A stretch of 64,000 nucleotides of DNA from Cliona cf. orientalis. Taxonomy: Eukaryota > Porifera > Demospongiae > Clionaida > Clionaidae. Numbering within the stretch: position 1 is the stretch's first letter; every line of letters starts with the position of its first letter. Positions 1 through 12,900 of this stretch are shown here, piece by piece. Below the pieces are notes generated by a model. The model made no database searches. It had not been told where the DNA came from and saw nothing but the letters and a program-made list of their open reading frames with translations. The DNA lies in the NCBI GenBank assembly GCA_963930775.1, contig OZ005697.1, positions 496,001 through 560,000 of the forward strand, written 5' to 3'. A program made the position numbers and the translations under genes.

Positions 1-1170
1 TAACTTCATCAAATAAGAAGCTTCTATTCTATTTGTACTTCAACATGTCAGTTAGATTATTGTCTCGGTGTGCTAGCTGTTTCAGTCTCTTAGTGCTGTA
101 CATGACATGTATGTAGCCTTTAATTAGCAGCTGGTTTGGACTCCTGTACTGGACTTGTAGAAAGAAGACCTTAACCATAAACTGAGGCTTGCGTTCAGTT
201 GTCCACCATTTTCAGTGCGATACATAATGGTCAGGCCAGGCTCAATATAATAATCTATCCCATATTATCATGTATTTGTATACATAGTTTCATACATGCA
301 TGCATGCTACAAGTCATGTACCTGACTTGTAGCATGTGAAAGGCATGTGCTTTCCCCATAAAGAATGTATGTATATTATCTCATAGTGACATTATAATTA
401 TGTTGTAAGGGCCATGGCCAGGCCAGGCCAGGCCAGCCAAGCACCTTGAGCTGCACCATGGATCAAGATGCTTGTTTCACAGCTAGCTAATTAATAGTGA
501 AGTAAGTAGTAGTATATAGTATTTTTTAGTTCTGATTTATCCCTCTCTTCCAAGAATCCGTGTCTATACCTGTGGTAGCCATGGCAACCATGCAGCTAGC
601 TGTACATAGGCCCATTATTTGAGAATTGCTATATATGTTATCCTGTAAATTGCTTCTCATTTTGGAAGCAATTCATCTGCACTCTACAATAGTCAAACAA
701 TAGCTTTCCTCTCTCTCTCTGTGAGTGCGTGTGGCCTATAGAGCTATTATAATATTATATCTCTATACATAACCATGCCAAAATCTGCACACGTGTACGC
801 CTCTGCAGATAGGCCGGCGATGCATACAGTCAACTCTGTACTCTATCACGTGTCCACGATAAAATACAATATCAACAGCGTTCATAAACGTGATTGATAC
901 GCACTTGCTACCTAGAGCGTGAACGAAATAGCGATTTATTTTGAACCCTTTGCTGCAATTAAAGTGAATAGTATCACGTGCTCATTGTCACGGCTGCGAA
1001 TGTCGCCAACCGTCCTCCCGCCCACCATTTGCCCACCGATACGGCTCCGAGGAATGACTGTTTCTGATTTCCCCAATTGCTCACCTTGTTTGATGACAAA
1101 TTACTCTCATTATGCAACACGTTATATCATACACACGTTCACTGGCATTTGCACTGCATAATAATTATGC

Positions 1171-1286
1171 TCCCTCCCCCCTCCCCCCCCCTCTTCATCT
1201 GTAACGACTGTGGGGGGGGGGGGAGGGGGTACGGGGTGGGGGGGAGGTGAGGGGGGAGGGGGGAGGGGGAGGAAAGGGGGGGAGGT
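1171..1286. repeat. C-run followed by long interrupted G-runs (G-quadruplex potential)
   Basis: A C-rich run at about 1171-1192 is followed by several G-runs of 4 to 13 bases between 1211 and 1286, separated by one or two other bases. Many combinations of four G-runs could form a quadruplex on the + strand, and the C-run could pair back with them. The open frame on the minus strand here is a by-product of the tract and is not a gene. Confidence 0.7.
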
Positions 1287-2689
1287 TGATGGGTCAAATC
1301 GAGGATGGATGTAGTTAGTGAGTTCGTCATGAGATTGGAATTTTTCCTAAATGTGCGCTAATTATTAAGAAGCCGGCCTGGTCCCCACCCCTCCCCCTCT
1401 CTCCCAGCCCACCCCCCTGACTCCTCTTAGCTTGTGTTAATATAATTTTTTTGGCAAATTACTGTGCCGGACTTCAAGCATATTAATATCGCTGTAGCAT
1501 GTATACAGTACTGCTGTATTATGGTGGTGTGTCTGAATGATGACGTGTGACCCTCGCAAAGAGGTAGGCAACAGTTACTAGGTTTCCTAGAAAAATAATT
1601 ATGCTAGCTTCCACATTAATAAAATTTTTTTACTAGCTGTCATGTTATGCAATGTCGGGAATGAAATAAAGGCTACATAGAGTAACTAAAGATAAGCAGT
1701 TTGCAGACTTTATGTAATGCTATATAGTTTATGCCCATACTATACTTTAAAATACCGGTAGTGATGAGTTTTGTAGTATAATAATATGAAGATTGCAGAT
1801 ACCACCAGCAAGCAGTAGCAATTGATGGCCAGCATGCAGCAGCTGCATCTCATTAGCGTAGCTGGCCTCTAATCTGATAACCGCCAACCTGAAAGTGGAT
1901 TACTTGAACCGCAAAGCTCATACTTTCACGCCTCAACGACTTGCACTTTCTCTTTAATCTTCGGCCAATTATCCCCCATCATTGTCGGTCGGTTGGTGTG
2001 GCGGAAGCCATTACGTAACATCACGCTTTGTCCTAACCCCTCCTCATATACCGGAACCTCCTTTGGGGGGCCACCTTTGATCTCTACAGTTTACATAACA
2101 TTCCCCCGGCCCCCTCCCTCTTGAGTTAATTAGCTTTTAATTAATTAGAGCTGTGTTAGATCGAGGACTGTTTGATTCAGACGTCATTCTTATCTGATGC
2201 TCACTGCACCACCACCGAGGTTTGGTGGCCGTGGCCGTGGCCGTGCTGCTGTAGTACGTGTCTCCCTTCGAGCTTCCTCCTTGCCACACGCACAATTACT
2301 TACTATGACCGACCATGGTAATGGTTAATTTCCCTTGAGGAAGTGTGGTGGTCTGAGTGAAGGTGCCGGGCCAGGATACGCTTGGTAACACAACACGTAT
2401 TTGGTGACGTACTTTATTGGATTCATTGCCTGTTTAGCATAGCTTTGTAACGGTAAATCAATGTTTGTGTGTATGTGGCCGTGGTACGTGTGCCCCTCTA
2501 TCATTAATGCCCTTAAATGGCAGTGGTGGTCAATTGATAATCCGAGGTTGGTTGACCCATAGATTAGCTGCCCTAACTGGCTAGCTATATGGCTAGCTAG
2601 CTATGGTAGTTGACTGGCTGCTGGCTACCATTGTTGTGGTGAGTTAGGGCAGGAAAGAAAGAAGGAAGGAACTAAGGAAGAGGGGAGGC

Positions 2690-2690
<1 letters not shown>

Positions 2691-2721
<31 letters not shown>
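2691..2721. repeat. GA dinucleotide microsatellite
   Basis: About 15 consecutive GA units. Similar CT/GA tracts recur in the introns of the next gene near 5502-5518, 5918-5950 and 6221-6250, where they form part of the polypyrimidine tracts before splice acceptors. Confidence 0.85.
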
Positions 2722-2725
<4 letters not shown>

Positions 2726-5120
2726 TAAGCTGAGGAGATATACATGTATCTAGTACTGCAGCACTGTGTATGCTCAGTGAAACTCCTTTCTTTGAGCCTG
2801 CAGCTGCTTGATTCAAACTCGAGCATGGGACCAGTGAACTCTATGCGTCATTATATAATTGCAAAAGCTGTGCATGTATATATTAGTATAGGCTGTGATT
2901 ATAGTTGTAAAAATCTAATAACTGATGGAGCCAGATCTCTGGCTGCTGAAGAAGATCAACAGTTTTAGCTATCTCTACCTCTGGGGATTCAGGAAGCAGG
3001 CATTTCCTGCCAAAGCCAAGCAGATACCTTTTCTAAGTTATATAACTCCAAATAATTATCCCTCTCTCTACCACTGTGAAGCGGATTTGCACCATTCAGC
3101 CTATACTAAATACACTAAAGTGAGAACTGAGAGATTAGCAATTGTATCTCCAGGAAGCAACCAGGAGTGTTTCCTGTTCTAGCTATTGAGCCAAAGAGGC
3201 TCACTTTTGAAATTATATTTCAAGTCCCCAGTTGGTCCCCCCTAGTCTCCTGCAGATTTGTCTTTTACTAAAGACAGCTGTTCCTGTAATGATAGCTCTC
3301 ATTAGCTATACTATAGTAAATGCTACTAATCTGAGTGTATTTGTTGATGGTTAGTCTAGTGTGCAGGAAGAGAGCTAGGCTGCTTGGCACCACCACCCCG
3401 CATACCACACCATGATAGCCGCATGCTGCCTGTACTGCTGTTTTAGACACCTCTGCTCACTAGTAAGGCTCTCTGCTTGTCCCACTTGTACCCTGTGAAC
3501 CCTCTTCCTCTCTGGCATCTGGCTTCATCATAGCTGACATAACTCCTGTGCAATATGTCTGTCTGTCTGTCTGCATGTCTCTGTGTGTCAGCATGTCAGA
3601 TCCCTCATATGTGTGAGAGAGTTGAGAGACCTGAAGACCAATGTTATTTTGTTGTTAATTGGTATGATTCGATTAAAGCTGCTTGCTACTCCTAATTGAA
3701 TTCTGGGGACTCCTCTGGCATGGATTCCACATGCAGCCCCATGCAACACTGGCTAAGATTTCTGGGAGCTTTTGTGACCAAAATCCAAGAAAATTTGATC
3801 TTCCGTAATTGACTAATGATGCTTAATTTCTTTCTGGGGAGCATGTGCTTGGTTTAGAGACTACTGAGCGTGCAAGCGCACTAGTTTTTGTTTTGTAAAA
3901 CGGATAAAGTTCAGTTGTGGCGTAGGATGTCAATGTTTCCCCACACACCCGTTGTCACATGGCCGCCTAAAATGGGGCTCAGTTTATACTTTTGTCTTTC
4001 AAGCGAGCAAGCAAGCAAGCGAGCAAGCGAGTGATCGCTATTCAGTCTCGCCCGCCCCACGGTGTAGAGCATCAAGTGTCGATCCACCCTCAATTATCCA
4101 TCTTGGGTGACCCAGTGTTGTCGTTCTCCCTCTCCACCCGATACTGTAAAACCATTCACCGCTCAATCCCCATACCGCTCGGTTGACGTGGTTACATTCC
4201 TCAGACAAGTGGCAGCTGCAGATACGAGATACGTACGTAGCTATTATTATAATAACTGCTAATAAACGGCTTGCTGTCGGTGTTTACGTGCAATTAAGCT
4301 AGCTGTCACCCAGCTAGCTAGACCTTACAATGGACACACCCCTGACATTCTTGACGGTATTAAACAGAGCCAGTGTACTTACGTAGAATAATTTTATTAT
4401 AGTTAAACTTAATTATGGTGTGCAAAGATGGTGTGTCATTTTTTTTTATTAATTCTCTAGCATCAGTACTATAGTAGATGTGAGTGAACTCTATTATGGG
4501 AGTTCAATGATACTGTTGTTCACTAAAGTTGAAGAACTGAAACATGGAAATTTGTAGCTATTTGGATAAGATTTCAAACTAGCCAGATCCATCATGCAAT
4601 GAAAGTTGAGCAGAGATCAGGTTACTGGCAGAAAGGGGAAAGATTTTCAGGCTTTTCTTTGAATCAGTGGATCTCTCTCTCACTTAGCCAAATTTGCCCT
4701 CCTAGACAAAGTGGAGACAAAGTGGTTATTGCCTCTGGCTTCTTCACAATCCACTTAGGCAGCCACTGGAGGCTGAAATCATCAAGTCTGAAGTGGTTGA
4801 TCAACAGCAGCTGTTCCACTCACTTGTGCAGTGCTACTAGTCAGCAGTTGCCACTATCCTCTACTGTTTTTGCTACCTATGGTATACTAGCTAGCAAGGG
4901 CTTAGGAGTCTAAGAAGAAGCCTTTGGTACTAGCTGCTGACTTGAGTAATAGGTGGTATAGTGATGGCTATATAATATCATACTCTGCAGTAGGATGTAG
5001 TTAATTTATCCTCCCCTTCCCCCTCCCTCCCTCCCCCCCCCTCTCTCCCCCCCCCTCTCTCTGTGCTGCATTACTATTATCTCTTGGCTGGTAGATATGA
5101 CATCTTCTTAACGTCTTTAG

Positions 5121-8100
5121 TTAGTCACGTTGGTTTACAACCAATCCTGCTACCTACTGCTCAAGACGTACATATATCAATACCTTATAGTAACAGCACG
5201 TGTCCATGGAGACTGTCTGTTGTTTACCGTAAGTGTAGAGTGTGTGAATACGAAAGTAGAAATGTAGGGAAGGGAGTCAATTGATTATCACTGTCGCGAC
5301 ATGAACCCCTTTCAAATGAGCACTGCTGTGCAAAGTTGCCAGCTAGCCAGACAGCTGCCAGCGGAATATACCAATTGGTGTACGGAAAGGAAGGGGAACC
5401 GGCTTTGATAACTAGAAGGAACGCCCACGCCATGTTTGTTGACTTGCGTCGATTCCTTCTCGGAAAACAAATATTAAAGCATAAAGTTTTATTAGCACTC
5501 TCTCTCTCTCTCTCTCTCGCACACACGCTCTCCCCACTTACTAAACGATTCAAAACACAATATAGCAAGTTTTTCGACAATTTTAACACATTCGTTGTGC
5601 TTATGAGTCGTTCAGATGCCTAGATCTTGATGTGTAAATTAAGTATTATGAAAGTTGATGAATGCAGGGAAGAGGTTTGATAGAATATGACATGAAACCC
5701 TTTTACATGAGCACTAGCTGCTGTGTGAAATGACCAGTTAGCCAGACAGTTGGTATAGGAATACACCAGTAGGTGGACAGAAAGGAAAAGGAACTAGCTT
5801 TGATAATGATTAGAGAACACCTACTCTATGTCTGTTGACTTTTGTCTGATTCCTTCTCAGAATTAAAAAAAAATTTAATATTAAACCATGTACATACATG
5901 GCAATGTTTTATTAGCCTCTCTCTCTCTCTCTTCTCTCCTCTCCCTCTCAGCTGGTGATGGGGGATGAAGCAGTGCTGACATTTGGCTGTAGCACGTTCA
6001 TTGAGAGAGAGGAGTGGACAGAAGCCTTCAGGATTCTCAACCAGCTAGCCCCAGCCTTTATAGGCTCTGACATGTCGAGCAGGACACCTGTCAAAGGTAA
6101 TTTACATTAATCATCTCACAATGCAGTTGCATATACCACATAGTGCTCAAATTTCTGCTAATTAATATTTGCATAGTTCTGAGGAAAGAATGCATGTGTG
6201 ACAGAAATGTCATTAGTGTATTTCTCTCTCTCTCTCTCTCTCTCTCTCCTCTCTGATACAGACTTTTTCTCAGTGAACCTGATAAAGAATCGCAGTGCAG
6301 TGGAGATCGGACACTCCGGCCAGTACTGTCTCTCCATCAGCACCTCTGCCATCATTCTTCACTGGAGAACCATGGCCATCGCTCACCAATGGTCAAGAAG
6401 AAATGTCATCAAGTTCTACCGTCCTCAGAGGGAGGGACACCTCATCCTCAACATAAGAAGGTCAGCTGCTCTGGGTAGCAAAATGAGAGAAAGAGAGAGG
6501 GGGGAGGGGAACAGTAGAAGAATGTTAGACCTGTCTTGTCAACTCCTCTTTTCAGTCAATGTAGCGCTTTATCCAGACAAAACTTATTTTGTCCTGACGA
6601 CCTTTACCACATTTATAGTGATATCGGCATTCCTCATTACTAATGATGTCACCATACTATCATTCCCCCCACAGGACAGCTGGTGGTCCCCCTATGGAGT
6701 TTGAGTTTGTCACCGACACCGATAGCGTGATGCAGATCCTCAAGCTATGGAACGTCCGTTTGCTCGAGTCAATCCCTCCTAGTCAGCCGGAGTTCAAAAC
6801 CACACCCACCATATCTACCAAGCACAGCTCCAAGGAGAGGCGGTCTTTTCGTACGCCAAAGGCCACCCCCCTCGTACCAGATAATGACCTAAAACGAGCG
6901 GGATCATTCTCAAAAATGCACACCCTCGGCACTGGACAACTGGCAGGGGCAGCTCTACCAGGTCGAAGGTCGTGGGGAGGCTCCAACGAGATCTACCCTC
7001 CACCTGTCCCCCTGTCCGGCGGCCAGCTGTCACAAGATTCCGTCTTCAATTCGCTCACTGCGCCCCCTCCGCTCCCCCCACGCCCCGAGGAATCGGATTC
7101 TGACGATCCCGACTATTCCTACATCGATGAGAATAAGGTCAAGGGGCCAGAGAGCCAGCGCGGGAGGTCGAGGGCAATGTCTAGCGGGGTGTCGGGAGCC
7201 GGGGGTCGGGGGAGCAGCCCAACTCTTGACGATCAGCTTGAGGAGCTCAAGAAGAGCATCATGCGAGAAAACAAGAAGAAGAAGCGCAACAAAGTTGCGA
7301 ACCAAGGCGGAAGGAAGGCGGCCACACTCCACTTCCCCCCGAGGTCCAGCCCGAGAAGTCGACTGCCAATGAACTTTGCCCGAGCAGAACCAGAGGATTA
7401 TCTTGAGCCAGTGGCCTCAAAGAGACTCACTAGCACGAGCTCAGAGGGAGTCCCCAGGAGAGATAAACTCAGCCCGAATATTGACAACTTGCCACGATCT
7501 CTATCAGACCACTCCGGCAATGCGAACAACTCGAGCTCTTCATCGATCGGAACTGCCCCAGGCGAAGTGTTTGACAACAGCCAATCACCTCCCGACGTTC
7601 ACACGCCACACATTGGCAATATTAGCAGCAGTATCAGCACTGGCAGTGCAGTAGGGGGTGTGGTCGGACCAGGGAGGAATCCCCCTGCCCTGCCTCCTCG
7701 GCCGTGGAGGAACGGCAGTGTGACCAGTGTTAGTTCGGTCTCCTCCGCAACCTCACCTAGCAACTCCTCGGTGCCACCCTTTACCAACCCTTCCCCCTCT
7801 GCTAGGGGTCCGTCTATCAGTGAAGAAAATTCCATTATCGAAGAAGAACGGTGCTCACCAATTCTAAGTTCACCCAAGGAGAGTAGGCAGGCAAATATTG
7901 CAGATCAGAGTGCAGTTGCGACGATGGAAGGTAATGGATCAAAAGATGGAAGCAGCTCTCCGATTGACGTGGGATCATCGTCTGTCTCTCCTGCTCCCCC
8001 CTTGCCCCCTCGTAGTCCCACGAGGGACCGCGACAGACTCAGTCGAAAGTCTAGCTCATCTTCCGTCTCCTCAAATGCTTCGAGCAGCCATCGTTGTCCA

Positions 8101-9567
8101 AGATGTCGCTCCTTGAAGAAGACCAAGCCTTTGGTTGGAAAGACAGCCTCACTGGATCCAAGAGGTGGAGGTGGTGTGCATGGGGCAGTGCAGAACTTGA
8201 CAAAGGAAGAAAATCGCAAATCTTTACCCGATCTCAACAACACTTCACCTTTTCCAGAGAATAACCTTGCTCTAAATAGACAGCACCATGGTCACAGCGT
8301 GAGCCGAGAGCACAACCACGGTCACTCGTGCAGCAAGTGCAGTGTGGGGTCCAGCACTGATGGATTCACGGGTGGGGCAGCTACCAGCAATGGCTCCCTT
8401 CCTGCCTCAAGTTCGTCGCAAAACTTTGAATACTTGCAGCTGTTGAGCGAGGAAGGAGAGAGAAGGCCTCAAATACAACAACAGGCAGACATCGATACTG
8501 ATGTTAGTCCAGCTCTTGATCTCCTTTCCAGCTGTCTCCAAGATCTGGAATACCTCGAGAACAAGGTGAACCGACAAAACAGTAACAACTCACCTCCGAA
8601 CTCTGGATCTCCGAATCAGCTGAAGAATTCGAGCAAATCTGCAGCTGCCATTGCTAATGAACAGAGAAGAATGGCCGTTCAAACTGACATCAACGCAGCC
8701 ATGAGACAAGCGGAACTAGTCCAGGCCGATTTGAGTATATCTAGGAGGAATATTCGCCCGGTGAATTCCGTAGGTCCAGAGGAGACCAGAAAAATGGTTG
8801 CCAATGGCCACCCTCCTCTTTTGAAGAAGCATAACACTATAGCCTCATTCGGTGGTGGTGGTAGTCATTCTTCGTCGAAATCTCCCTCCCCTCCCACCAC
8901 GTCTTCTGGTAGTGGCAATGCTCCTCTCCATTGGACACAACAGCCACTCCCACAACAACCAGCCGGTCGTCCCGGCAACCTCGCCAATGGCTCCATGGTT
9001 CGCAATTCCAGCTCATCCAGCCTGGTGTCTACTCCGATGAACGTTGCTTCCCCACTTTCAATCCAATCACCGACTCCAGTTTTCTCTCCAGTGATAAGCA
9101 ATGCCCCGCCCCTGCCGATGGGTGGAGTTATGGGTGGAGCTCCACCTGTTCCTCCGAGGAGCCTGGTATCGCTGGGAGGTGAAGCACAACAGCTGCCGCC
9201 GCATGCTGCGAGAGTGCAACAACCCCCTCCCCACTACAACCATCCTTCCATGAAGGGCCGATCTTTCTCTCAAACCAACACCAGCACCAGGCCTCACCCG
9301 GAGCCAAGAGGACTCAGTAAATCCAACTCCCTTGGGCGTAACATGGGAACTTGGAAAACTGCAATCTACGGTGACCCCCACCACGTGCACCATGCCCCCC
9401 AGAGAAGCCCCTCGGCCGGTGGAATTGTTGGAATGGGGGGGCCACCCCCCGGAGCAGCTTTTCACAATCAGAATCACATCGACTCACAGACTGTTTTTGT
9501 GCATCACCTGAATCGAAACGGCGGTAGTAGACAACATGCTAGGCAAATGCAGGCTCACCTTGTGTGA
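5121..9567 (+). CDS. PH + IRS-type PTB docking adaptor (DOK/IRS-like), 5' partial
   Basis: Signalling scaffold of the DOK/IRS/FRS class, expected to bind activated receptor tyrosine kinases at the membrane. Exons I support: 5121-5228 (weaker), 5952-6096, 6262-6460 and 6675-9567; the last three junctions keep frame across GT/AG sites. The second and third encode a PH-domain end with the closing helix EREEWTEAFRIL, then an IRS-type PTB domain beginning FFSVNLIKN with GHSGQYCLSIS and ending before LKLWNVRLL. The roughly 900-residue tail is Ser/Pro/Gly-rich and disordered. It carries SH3-type proline motifs (PPLPPRP, ALPPRPWR, PPLPPRSP, PPVPPRS) and tyrosines in acidic contexts (DYSYIDEN, EDYLEP) suited to phosphorylation. 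The start and first PH strands lie upstream and were not found. Family assignment is sure; orthology to DOK versus IRS or FRS is open. Confidence 0.8.
5229..5945. repeat. Diverged direct duplication inside an intron
   Basis: The segment from about 5229 to 5520 is repeated from about 5630 to 5945, with a spacing near 400 bases. Shared landmarks in order are a GGGAAG block, ATGAA(C/A)CCCTTT, GCCAGACAG, a GGACAGAAAGG-like block, TGTTGACTT and a final TTTTATTAGC followed by a CT tract. The second copy has many substitutions and small gaps. Both copies fall in the intron before the exon at 5952, so the open frames in the first copy are probably not coding. Confidence 0.7.
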
Positions 9568-9789
9568 CTTTTTTGATCAACTTGACTCAATTTCACATGC
9601 ACTGAACGCGTCAGCACGATCAATTTTTAATCATTTTTTGTGTAACATTTTGTATGTTTATTTTTACGTTAAAGTGTGTGATCAACTCCAATCAGTACAA
9701 CAGTTACTGTAATAATGTTTAATTAACTTATTTTACTGAAATTTTTGATAACTGCATAATACTTGTTAACTTTTGTTAAGACTAGTAGA

Positions 9790-9795
9790 AATAAA
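9790..9795 (+). terminator. Poly(A) signal of the PH-PTB gene
   Basis: A canonical AATAAA lies 223 bases after the stop codon at 9567. The convergent CDC73 gene ends at 9949, so the two 3' ends are separated by fewer than 400 bases. Confidence 0.6.
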
Positions 9796-9948
9796 TTTGA
9801 TTTCTCAAATTCGACACAGACAATAGACAAGAGACTGTAATAATTATGACAGACATGATCGCGTATGCATGCATGTATGTATGCAGGATGGTATGGCATG
9901 AAAGTGTGGCACAGAACATGCACAGTTAACTCAGAGACGACATTAGTT

Positions 9949-12900
9949 TCAGAATCTCAACTCTGGGTGGGTCTTCAACAGGAATCTGTTGAGTGGGTAA
10001 AGGATCGTCGCTTTAAAAAGTAACATGGTACAGTATTATGCAATGGGAAAAGATCGTCTAGTTTAAAAGTACCAATATTATGGGTTGTGTCACGTGACTT
10101 ACTTATCAAGTGTTTCCCAGAACCTGAGCACCGAAGCTTTGTCGAGGTGGCGTCTCGTCTTGCTGATCTGTAGCACGTGCACGTCCCACTTCGAAATATT
10201 CGGATCGAGCTTTAGTTCATCGAATTTCACATGGTACCCCCTCACTAAAGGTAAATCATGTTTGGTGGTTAGTAAAGTTAATTTTATCGATGGTGTTGTC
10301 GTACCTTTGGTGAAAATATCTACTGGTGAACCGTCACTCGTAAGCCCAGGCCAACCTTTGAATTGCCAGGTCGGCCCGGCAACGAACACACAAACGACCT
10401 GCTTCCTACAAGGAAGAAAAATAATATGATAGTCGGGAGGGGGAGTGGGGGAGGGGGAGAGAGAAGGCTCACCACTCTGAAGGACTCAATCGAAGAGGAT
10501 TGTCTGTGATACGATAAGGAATTGAGATTGTTTGGCCGACATTTTGCGGATGTTGTTTTCTCCGGTGAATCACCGCCTCAGTCAGTCTCTTTCCTCCACT
10601 TTTCTTCTTATCATCAGACGAAATGTACCTAAAAATTTAATATCATCAGAATAATATGAGTCAGGAATTTGGTTTGGGGATTGGAACTGGCTACATGTCA
10701 CATTCCCATCACTAAAAATCAATATCTCTCAAATATTATAATAGCACTAACTTGTAGTCTTCAAGAAACTCCTTAACGTTCCACATCGTGATGACAGAAG
10801 TGGCTGCAGCTGGAACGACAATGATCGGAGTCCTCTGTCTGTGATCTGAAAACAAACACGAAACACAATAATCTGGGGAGAACCCCCTGCTATCTGGGAC
10901 AGCATGATGTCATCCTGAGCTTGTACCGACCTTTTCTATTTGGCTTCCCACCAGGAGTGGCTTTGTCGTTGGTGACGGCATTCCTGGGTGCTGCCGTCGA
11001 TGACGGTTGCTTGGCAGCCACGGGCGCCTGGGAGCGAGGTTTGGGAACGTCCTCCGTGAGAGAATTGATGGTCATGCCGTGGTAGGTACCAGTCGTGTCG
11101 ATCTTAAATTCTCCCGTCTCTGAAGTAATAAAAGAAGGCATGAATCTATAATCGACATGGTGGAAGAGGAATATTCTCAACATGCATGATACATTTTTGA
11201 GCTTTTTGGCATTATAGCTACTAGTACCAAACAGACAGCAAACTTATAACATATCAGTGTAGTAACTAAATTTCTTATAATATTTAATAATTATCTGACC
11301 GCATGTATGCACGAATTTCATACCTTCTTGACCCTTGAACCTTTCCTGGTCGTATCTGCTGTAGCCGTGGGTGGGGGCTGGTGGATGTCTGGCTGGTTTG
11401 GGCTCCTCCTGGGGCACCTGTTCTGTTGAACTCGCCTTCCCCTCGTCTCGTGCCTTCACCGACTGAAGGAGACTGAAGATGTTACTGAAGGACTGTGTGT
11501 GTGCGTGGTGGGGGACATGGTGAGGTGTTTATCTGTTAGCAAAATAGCTCCTTACCTTTCCAGTGCTTTGTAGAACTGTAACTCTTGTTCTGTGTATTCT
11601 CTCTTTGCTCACAATGTCCTTAGTCGTATCATCCATAAACTGTCAGAGAGGAGAGAAAAAAAAAAAATCAAAACAAGATAGATAGCTGCAACTACTAAGT
11701 AAGAACTTACTGAGCCTCCAGTGATGTCATCATCAGCTTTGATCGTTCCTCTCTTCTTGGCTAATCTCTTTGCCTTGATGGCTGCTATCTGTTCTATTGA
11801 CAGTGTGTCACCAAGACCCGATCTTATCTGGTCAGTAATGGCGCCTCCTTTGTCCTTTCTCTCCATCTTCTCCTTTAGTCTTTGCTGTAAAGGGAGCACA
11901 GAAAAAGATGTTCAAGTCTGGAACATGATGGCTTAGAGGAAAAAAAAAGGTTAAGGACGCCCGATGTGGGGCTCGAACCCACGACCCTGGGATTAAGAGT
12001 CCCATGCTCTACCGACTGAGCTAACCGGGCAGGTGTCCTAATGGGGCACTATTTAGTGTACTGATGCTTAGACAATTCAAAGTGTACCTTTTCTGCCAGT
12101 AACTCTTCATTCTGCAAAAAGAAAACATACGAGAATTAATTGATGAAAACTCCATGAAGTTCAGAGAGCAGCCTCACTAGTCTTGGCTTCTTGACTGCCT
12201 CAGCTTGTGCCTCTTCCAGTGGTCTCTTAGGAGCTGCAGAGCAGATATGAAAATGCAATGTGGGCCACCAAAATTAATATAATATTGGGCAAATATACAT
12301 TATGTCTTGCTCTATGCTTCCTATAATTCAGTAACTGTATGCTTAACTGTATGCTTAAGTTCTACTCTCAACCCCAAATCTAAGGGGCACCCATCCTATA
12401 ACCTATATAGCTATCACTGCAGAAGGCAGAGAGACACATACAATGCTCAAGACTCTTCATGCCATGTATATACAGTGTACCTGGTGCTGGTATTCCCATC
12501 TCAAGGTGGACACTTTTGTCGATACTGGCTGAAGTTTCTGCAGAGTAAATTAAATGCAAGATAGAGAAAGAATAATAATTATTAACAGAGATCAAATCAA
12601 GCTTCTATTTTACCAGATTCTCCATTGAGGTATCCAAGTAGTCCCTACAAAGGGCATACATATTATCGACAAAAGAAAGAGAATAATATTGGTAAAAGAT
12701 ATTGCATTTGAGCAGCGATAGAACTCACCCTTCTATCTGGAAATTTGATAACAGGGACATTTTGTGCCTATATAATGTATATATTACATTTCATAATTTT
12801 GTTATGTACTTAGCGTGTAAAATATGACAGTACATGACATTGTATAAGAGTGGTGGTCACTGAGAGTATAAGCTAATGATAAAGCAAAATAATTATAGTA

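Larger units (their letters stand above)
1..5120. other. No supported gene; simple-sequence and non-coding DNA
   Basis: I see no exon here that can be tied to a protein family. Open frames are short and are interrupted or made of simple repeats. The stretch contains GGCCA repeats near 415-435, G/C runs near 1171-1286, a GA microsatellite near 2691-2721, a GCAAG/CGAG repeat near 4005-4030 and C/T tracts near 5010-5060. The upstream exons and promoter of the PH-PTB gene that follows should lie here or further left, because the first PH strands are not in the exons I could define. Confidence 0.5.

Noticed and set aside
2925..3182. 85-residue open frame as an exon of the PH-PTB gene
   Set aside because: No domain similarity and no matching splice phase to the exons at 5121 or 5952.
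4599..4913. 104-residue open frame
   Set aside because: No recognisable motif, no splice continuity, and composition like surrounding non-coding DNA.
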